This document shows positions 59,489 to 64,000 of a stretch of 64,000 nucleotides of DNA, piece after piece. Where the stretch lies: contig NZ_FNAL01000005.1 of NCBI RefSeq assembly GCF_900101915.1, positions 1 to 64,000 on the forward strand. Direction: 5' to 3'. The position numbers and the translations under genes were made by a program. This DNA comes from Psychrobacter pacificensis. Lineage in GTDB: Bacteria; Pseudomonadota; Gammaproteobacteria; Pseudomonadales; Moraxellaceae. The notes under the pieces are model-generated. The model had not been told where the DNA came from and did not search any database. It was given only the letters and a program-made list of their open reading frames with translations. The stretch's first letter is position 1, and every line of letters starts with the position of its first letter.

Positions 59489-60817
59489 ATGTCCAAAATG
59501 AATGCTGATAGCTCGCCAAATAACCTTGATACGTTACAACTCACAGAAAAGATGACAGAGACTAGCGTTGTAGAGGTGACGAGCATTCCACTGTCGCTCT
59601 ATATCCATATCCCGTGGTGTGTGAAAAAATGTCCTTACTGTGACTTCAACTCGCATGAGCTGCCTATAAACAGTCAGTTGTCTATGTATGATGATTATGT
59701 CGATGCGCTCCTTTTGGATGCGAATATGCAACAGTCATTGGCGCAAGGGCGTAAAATCAGCTCAATATTTATTGGCGGTGGCACACCATCACTATTGCCA
59801 ATTGCTCAGTATCAGCGACTGTTCTCTGGTTTGCGGTCATGTTTTGAATTTGCAGAGGACATTGAGATTACGATGGAGGCCAATCCCGGAACACTCGAGC
59901 ATGCACCATTTGCTCAGTATCTAGAGGTTGGTATCAATCGATTGTCTATCGGTGTACAGAGCTTTGACGCTGATAAGCTCAAAGTGCTTGGACGTATCCA
60001 TGATCCTGTACAAGCGTTATCAGCGATACGCGCTGCTAAGGCTGCTGGATTTACGCGAGTCAATGTCGATCTTATGCATGGTCTGCCGCAGCAAACCATG
60101 AACGAAGCATTAAATGATATTCAAATGGCGCACGATGCTGGCGCAACGCATATCTCTTGGTATCAATTAACGATTGAGCCCAACACGGTGTTTTATCGTA
60201 GTCAGCCTATTTTACCCGATGAAGACAACTTGGCAGATATCGAACAAGCGGGGCAAGCGCTGTTGCAGCAACTGGGGTACAGCAATTATGAGGTGTCTGC
60301 GTGGGCGGGCGAGTCAGATAAGCCTTGCCGTCACAATATCAACTATTGGCAGTTTGGCGACTATCTAGCAATAGGTGCTGGTGCACATGGTAAAGTGACG
60401 ATTGATTGTCACGCAGACAGAGGTAGCGCGCCGTCAAAGGAAAGTGATAAATCAGAAAACGATTTGTTAGCAGAATCTGGCATCTATCGTTTTAGCAAAT
60501 CACGTTTGCCAAAAGATTATGTAGGAGATATAGAGACGGAAACATCCAAGAGCACTCAAAACGTACCAAAAATGGTTGGTTGGCAGGCAATCGATAGTGA
60601 AGAGTTAGTGAGTGAGTTTATGTTGAACGCATTACGCTTACATGGCGGTGTCGCTTGGGCGTTGTTTGAGCAGAGAACAGGGCTTAAGCTTGAAAGCGTT
60701 ACCACACAAGTAGACAAGTTGATTAAGCAAGGGCTACTGATAGATAGTAAAACTCAGCTGCAACCAACATTGTTAGGTCAGCGTTATCTCAATCAGATAT
60801 TGCGTGTTTTTTTGTAG
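59489..60817 (+). CDS. hemW: HemW-like radical SAM heme chaperone
   Basis: This oxygen-independent coproporphyrinogen oxidase-like protein is now viewed as a heme-binding chaperone, not an oxidase. The 4Fe-4S/SAM site is IPWCVKKCPYCDFNSHE (Cys-x3-Cys-x2-Cys). IFIGGGTPSLLP, RLSIGVQSFDADKLKVLGRIHD and VNVDLMHGLPQQT follow. A polar insert near 355-400 is unusual. From ATG 59489 it has 442 residues. The frame continues upstream to a TTG at 59357 and would add a 44-residue hydrophobic lead, which is not usual for HemW. Confidence 0.88.
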   Translation: MSKMNADSSPNNLDTLQLTEKMTETSVVEVTSIPLSLYIHIPWCVKKCPYCDFNSHELPINSQLSMYDDYVDALLLDANMQQSLAQGRKISSIFIGGGTPSLLPIAQYQRLFSGLRSCFEFAEDIEITMEANPGTLEHAPFAQYLEVGINRLSIGVQSFDADKLKVLGRIHDPVQALSAIRAAKAAGFTRVNVDLMHGLPQQTMNEALNDIQMAHDAGATHISWYQLTIEPNTVFYRSQPILPDEDNLADIEQAGQALLQQLGYSNYEVSAWAGESDKPCRHNINYWQFGDYLAIGAGAHGKVTIDCHADRGSAPSKESDKSENDLLAESGIYRFSKSRLPKDYVGDIETETSKSTQNVPKMVGWQAIDSEELVSEFMLNALRLHGGVAWALFEQRTGLKLESVTTQVDKLIKQGLLIDSKTQLQPTLLGQRYLNQILRVFL

Positions 60818-60869
60818 CATCTGATAAAGTGTATGTGCAGTAACTACTTAGAATAAAGAATTCGTGACC

Positions 60870-60900
60870 AAAAAAAAGGACTTACAAAATAGTAAGTCCC
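60870..60900 (-). terminator. Terminator after the entericidin-like gene
   Basis: GGACTTAC pairs with GTAAGTCC around AAAATA. The minus strand continues with a run of T. Confidence 0.85.
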
Positions 60901-60925
60901 TCAAAAAATCTAAAAAAAGCAGACC

Positions 60926-61066
60926 TTAGATTTTATCTTGTACGTCTTGTGCGCTGCCAGTTACAGCATTTCCGGCGCTTGATACGTCTTGGCCAAGGCC
61001 TTTAAACGTGTTGCAACCAGTTAGAACAAACATAGCAGCTAAAGATGCGATGATTACTTTTTTCAT
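60926..61066 (-). CDS. Entericidin A/B-family small lipoprotein
   Basis: This 46-residue lipoprotein has the signal KKVIIASLAAMFVLTGC with the lipidated Cys at about 18. The mature peptide NTFKGLGQDVSSAGNAVTGSAQDVQDKI matches the entericidin pattern (NT-x-GxGxDxxxxGxAxxxxA). In E. coli entericidins form a stress-related toxin/antidote pair, but only one gene is present here. GAGGATA lies before the ATG at 61066. An upstream in-frame extension to 61132 is not supported. A terminator follows, so it is probably a single-gene transcript. Confidence 0.88.
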   Translation of the reverse strand: MKKVIIASLAAMFVLTGCNTFKGLGQDVSSAGNAVTGSAQDVQDKI

Positions 61067-61327
61067 AATAGTATCCTCAAAGATAAATGAATGGTTATAA
61101 ATAACAACAGTGACGCTAAGTATCTTGCTCAAGCTTCACTGAAGGGGTATTGGATGAGACAGTCATACATAAATGCTATCTCGCTATCCATTACAGACAT
61201 CATAGTGAAAGTTAAAAACCCTGCACAGTATCAAAATGTAATTATTGGCAGTAAACTGTAACTTTTAATTACCTACCGCTCATAAATTTAAATAACAGAG
61301 CATCGACTAGTTGTGGAGTAAACAAAT

Positions 61328-61888
61328 ATGTCCATTCATATCGTGTTGGTCGCCCCAAAAATGCCGAGTAATACTGGCAATATTATTCGACTGTGTGCCA
61401 ACAGCGGCGCGCAGCTGCATTTAGTCAGACCGCTGGGGTTTGAGCTTGATGACAAAAAACTACGCCGCGCAGGCCTTGATTATCACGAATATGCACATTT
61501 GCAGGTGCACGAAGATTGGGCTGCAGCGAGGCAAGCCTTGCAAGCCGCCGACTGCCATATTGTCACCGCATTGACCACCAAACTGAGCAAACCATTCTAT
61601 GATTATGATTTTGGCGGGCAAGCAGACAGTGAAAAATCTGACAATAAAACCATGCCCAATATCGCGCTGGTATTCGGTTCTGAGACAGCAGGTCTGGCAG
61701 ATGATATACGAGAAGATATCGGTGCTGATAATTGGTTGAGATTACCAATGTTGGCTGATTCGCGCAGTCTCAATTTATCCAATAGTGTCGCCATATGTTT
61801 GTATGAAATATGGCGACAGCAAGGATTTTTGGGTGATGAAGGACGAAGTGTCGGTTATGAAACGCTGACAGTCTACGATCCGAAATAG
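61328..61888 (+). CDS. trmL: tRNA (cytidine/uridine-34-2'-O)-methyltransferase TrmL
   Basis: This SPOUT-class enzyme methylates the ribose of wobble position 34 in Leu tRNAs. Motifs are PSNTGNIIRLCANSGAQLHLVRPLGF, ALVFGSETAGL and the knot-forming LPMLADSRSLNLSNSVAICLYEIWRQQGF. It has 186 residues against 157 in E. coli, with a polar insert near 98-110 and a C-terminal extension. GGAG precedes the ATG. It stands alone between the entericidin-like gene and the tus operon. Confidence 0.94.
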   Translation: MSIHIVLVAPKMPSNTGNIIRLCANSGAQLHLVRPLGFELDDKKLRRAGLDYHEYAHLQVHEDWAAARQALQAADCHIVTALTTKLSKPFYDYDFGGQADSEKSDNKTMPNIALVFGSETAGLADDIREDIGADNWLRLPMLADSRSLNLSNSVAICLYEIWRQQGFLGDEGRSVGYETLTVYDPK

Positions 61889-61980
61889 CGATCCAAAGTA
61901 GCGATGTACCAAATGAGTCGATGATATGACTTATTCATCAGTGCTCACTTGGTAAGCAGCTACAGTTAAAAAAGACACTT

Positions 61981-62340
61981 TTATAGGCAATTGGGCGGCT
62001 TGGGTAGTCCAGCTAGACGATTGACATGGCGCGCAACCAATCCTGTATTAAATAGCTGTTGTAGTTTTTGATTGCTAATATCGTACCCAGGCAAAGTTTT
62101 CTGTAGCCATTTAATCAATGGGCGAGTCGCTGGCGCATGATTAAATTTGACAAAAAACGCGCGCACTTGCTGCAAGATTTGTAAGTGCTCACTCGTTAGG
62201 CTGACATCTAGCGTGTCTGCTAGTTGTTGTGCGATAACAGGTGTCCAAATCGTATGGTCACACAAATGCCCATCTTGATCTAATGCAATATCGGTCGATG
62301 CTGTGGCAGTATGAGTTGTCGTAGAGGTATGAGTCGTCAT
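61981..62340 (-). CDS. tusE: Sulfur relay protein TusE (DsrC-like)
   Basis: TusE accepts sulfur from TusBCD and hands it to MnmA for 2-thiouridine synthesis. The DsrC/TusE fold is seen at LDQDGHLCDHTIWTPVIAQQLA and HAPATRPLIKWLQKTLPG. The essential penultimate cysteine is present in the end GLPKPPNCL. A Thr/Ser/His-rich lead of about 15 residues is extra. The ATG overlaps the tusB stop by four bases (ATGA). It is the last gene of tusD-tusC-tusB-tusE. Confidence 0.92.
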   Translation of the reverse strand: MTTHTSTTTHTATASTDIALDQDGHLCDHTIWTPVIAQQLADTLDVSLTSEHLQILQQVRAFFVKFNHAPATRPLIKWLQKTLPGYDISNQKLQQLFNTGLVARHVNRLAGLPKPPNCL

Positions 62341-62666
62341 AAGGCAATCGTCACCACTTTATCAAACTGACTATCCTGAGATAGGCTAATCCATTCTTCA
62401 TCCGTTAAAATATCAGTCAATTTGCTCTCTAAATTTAGCTTGCCAGCAGTGTTAACTGTCAGCTGCGATATATCATCGGCTAATGCATAAATACCTGCAA
62501 TACTATCTATTTCACTATCATTCAAATAGGCGTTGAGCCAGTCAATAAAAGCGGCTGTGGTGCCAAGTAAGATAATACTGTCGCCAGTACGCCAAGTGCG
62601 AGACATCTCTTCAGCACTGCGCCTGAGGGTATCCATCGTGCTGTGTAATTGATATAAAGTTGCCAT
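62337..62666 (-). CDS. tusB: Sulfur relay protein TusB (DsrH-like)
   Basis: TusB is the DsrH-family partner in the TusBCD hexamer. It begins MATLYQLHSTMDTLRRSAEEM. The segment GDSIILLGTTAAFIDWL corresponds to the DsrH core beta-alpha unit, and the end EEWISLSQDSQFDKVVTIAL resembles the family C-terminus. Similarity to E. coli TusB is weak, and the call rests largely on its place between tusC and tusE. The 109-residue form from ATG 62666 is used. A TTG four codons upstream is possible. Confidence 0.8.
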   Translation of the reverse strand: MATLYQLHSTMDTLRRSAEEMSRTWRTGDSIILLGTTAAFIDWLNAYLNDSEIDSIAGIYALADDISQLTVNTAGKLNLESKLTDILTDEEWISLSQDSQFDKVVTIAL

Positions 62667-62719
62667 AACAGTGTCCAAGTGTGTACTTTATTATTTTATA
62701 AGTCTGATTATATTGCCAA

Positions 62720-63046
62720 TTAAAAAGTTAAAATCTGCTCAAAATCTTGCGAGCGGATCATTTCTGGCACCAGCATGAGCTGTGAAGTCAGATCTACTGG
62801 CAGCATCCCAATCACCCAACCACTAAAGACATCATCAGGTAGCCAAGCCGCTGGCATGTCGTAAAGATCAAGCGACTGAATCATACCGTGCAAACGTGAT
62901 TCAGGCTGCATCAATAAGCCAAAAACAGGTGCATCCAAGTACAGCTGCACTTCATGACCGAATGTCGCTAATGTCAGTGCCAGAGCGCAGCCTTCGTAGC
63001 TTGCTGCTTCGGTGGGTGTATGCAGCTGGATTAATAATCTCATCAT
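62720..63046 (-). CDS. tusC: Sulfur relay protein TusC (DsrF-like)
   Basis: TusC is the DsrF-family subunit of the TusBCD sulfur carrier. The protein shows the DsrE/F fold pattern: RLLIQLHTPTEAASYEGCALALTLATFG, then VQLYLDAPVFGLLMQP and SLDLYDMPAAWLPDDVF. Its 108 residues compare with 119 in E. coli. AGGA lies just upstream of the double ATG. It is the second gene of tusDCBE, 49 bases after tusD. Confidence 0.85.
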   Translation of the reverse strand: MMRLLIQLHTPTEAASYEGCALALTLATFGHEVQLYLDAPVFGLLMQPESRLHGMIQSLDLYDMPAAWLPDDVFSGWVIGMLPVDLTSQLMLVPEMIRSQDFEQILTF

Positions 63047-63095
63047 GTATTCCTAAATATATTTATCGCAGGCTAATGTCGTAATGGGTACGCTA

Positions 63096-63560
63096 TCAAA
63101 ACTTTATTAAGCGGCAGCCATCCTGCATCATCAGAGCGAGCTCACTGAGTCCCACCAACGTAAATCCTGTCGCCAGATTGTCACCATCAAGCTGATGGCG
63201 GGTACTGTTATCTGTGTCACTCACACCGCGGCTAAGAGCTGTGCTAACACAAACAGGCAGTGGCAACTGATAGCGCTCAGCCAACATTTGCCATTCTTTG
63301 GTCAAATTCATTTGATCAGCGGACTGCCAGAGTAGCCGATTCGCCAGATGCGCCGAATCCCCATAAAAAAAGACATTGAGCAATGGCCGTTTGGTGATAG
63401 GATTGTCGATGCCTTCTTTATTGACGATATCGTCTGCGTGACTGTCGATATTATGATCAGCTGATGCGCTCTTAAGATACGCGCGCGCATAACGTAATGC
63501 TAAATGCGCTAATGGGTGACTAGGATCAGCGGTAATGAGTAGTAGCGGGGTAGTAGTCAT
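63096..63560 (-). CDS. tusD: Sulfur relay protein TusD (DsrE-like)
   Basis: TusD carries the active persulfide cysteine of the TusBCD complex. LNVFFYGDSAHLANRLLW and the catalytic-region PLPVCVSTALSRGVSD (cysteine near 103) match the E. coli LNICVAAALRRGV stretch. FTLVGLSELALMMQDGCRLIKF matches the family end. A polar insert of about 25 residues lies near 38-60. The ATG at 63560 is used (154 residues). A GTG five codons upstream is possible. It is the first gene of the operon, so the promoter must lie between here and the MITE at 63680. Confidence 0.9.
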   Translation of the reverse strand: MTTTPLLLITADPSHPLAHLALRYARAYLKSASADHNIDSHADDIVNKEGIDNPITKRPLLNVFFYGDSAHLANRLLWQSADQMNLTKEWQMLAERYQLPLPVCVSTALSRGVSDTDNSTRHQLDGDNLATGFTLVGLSELALMMQDGCRLIKF

Positions 63561-63679
63561 AGGGGACAGTATCACATATTATAAATAAGCGTTTAGAGAG
63601 TGTTATAAGGGTGAGACAATATTATTGAAAGGCTATAAATGTTTTGTGTAAAGTAATCTAATCGATTTATAGTCGAGTT

Positions 63680-63962
63680 TTAGGGCGTGTTGAACATTCG
63701 CAAATAGGCACTGCTGATCGCTAAAATTGTTCCAGACAAGGCACAAAGCGACGATAATGCAGATGCCTTAGCGAGATTTGTAACGCAGTATGGGGCAATT
63801 TTAGCATTAGCCCCAACGATAAAAGCAGGGGACAGGACTCTGTTTTGCCGCTTCATCGTTAAAAATAAGCGCTTAGAATGACTAAACTTATTATTTTTAA
63901 CATCGAATCGCCTAAAAAATAGTCGCTGTCAGTGCCATGGTCGAATGTTCAACACGCCCTAA
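63680..63962. mobile_element. MITE-like element with 18-21-base perfect terminal inverted repeats
   Basis: GGGCGTGTTGAACATTCG (63683-63700) reappears as its exact reverse complement at 63942-63959. Each copy is bordered outside by TA (63681-63682 and 63960-63961), the likely target duplication. The matching bases extend to 21 if the flanks are counted. The interior of about 240 bases has no gene but has inner inverted repeats (GCTAAAATTG/CAATTTTAGC, and TAAAAATAA/TTATTTTTA around 63860-63900). It is likely mobilised by a transposase elsewhere in the genome. Confidence 0.85.
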
Positions 63963-64000
63963 TATTTCTTAATACCATTGAGTCAAAACGCTATTTTTAT

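Noticed and set aside
59230..59508. 92-codon frame before hemW
   Set aside because: It overlaps the palindromic repeat and the hemW start region in another frame and shows no protein-like conservation pattern.
60926..61066. Entericidin-like gene as a toxin-antitoxin pair
   Set aside because: Only one lipoprotein gene is present, with no partner frame on either side.

Overview
The window looks like chromosome of a Psychrobacter-type member of the Moraxellaceae (Gammaproteobacteria). The moderate to low GC, AT-rich intergenic spacers, gene families (AzgA permease, RoxA, DsrEFH/TusE, membrane PQQ dehydrogenase, entericidin) and protein styles fit that group. The genus is inferred by recognition, not by a search. 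No rRNA, tRNA, CRISPR array or prophage was seen. A partial insertion sequence sits at the left edge, a MITE-like element at the right edge, and two copies of a short palindromic repeat lie inside.

Region 1 (450-15382) is a nearly complete aerobic purine catabolism island. xdhABC and guaD (rightward) turn guanine and hypoxanthine into xanthine and urate. A leftward operon, uraD-hiuH-puuD-puuE-alc-allA, carries urate through 5-hydroxyisourate, OHCU, allantoin and allantoate to glyoxylate and urea, using the membrane urate oxidase PuuD with a fused cytochrome c domain. A RutR-like TetR regulator and an NCS2 urate/xanthine permease complete the island. Identical 14-base palindromic boxes resembling the E. 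coli RutR operator lie upstream of the uraD operon/regulator and of the permease. I propose them as the local regulon.

Region 2 (15863-21541) holds tolQ-tolR-tolA-tolB, with no pal, ybgC or cpoB next to it and with a repeat inserted between tolA and tolB, plus an AzgA-type purine permease. Region 3 (21542-26203) holds a bifunctional proline catabolic PutA whose C-terminal domain is a separate, apparently translationally coupled gene. Region 4 (26393-36559) is mostly housekeeping: roxA, a small lipoprotein, purB, mnmA, ispF, grxD, an uncharacterised gene, mnmG, an AEC transporter and an unlisted 50-residue membrane protein.

Region 5 (36608-49710) has an LLM flavin oxidoreductase, a membrane PQQ glucose-type dehydrogenase, a CysB-like regulator, katG, ampG, prmC, a MoeB/ThiF-type E1-like enzyme and a UbiB-family kinase. 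Region 6 (49837-63560) has an MFS transporter, an Lrp-type regulator divergent from leuA, an uncharacterised cysteine-containing protein, accB-accC, a MATE pump, an EVE-domain protein, hemW, an entericidin-like lipoprotein, trmL and the tusDCB-tusE sulfur relay operon. mnmA, mnmG, trmL and tusDCBE all act on wobble-position tRNA modification, although they are scattered over the window.
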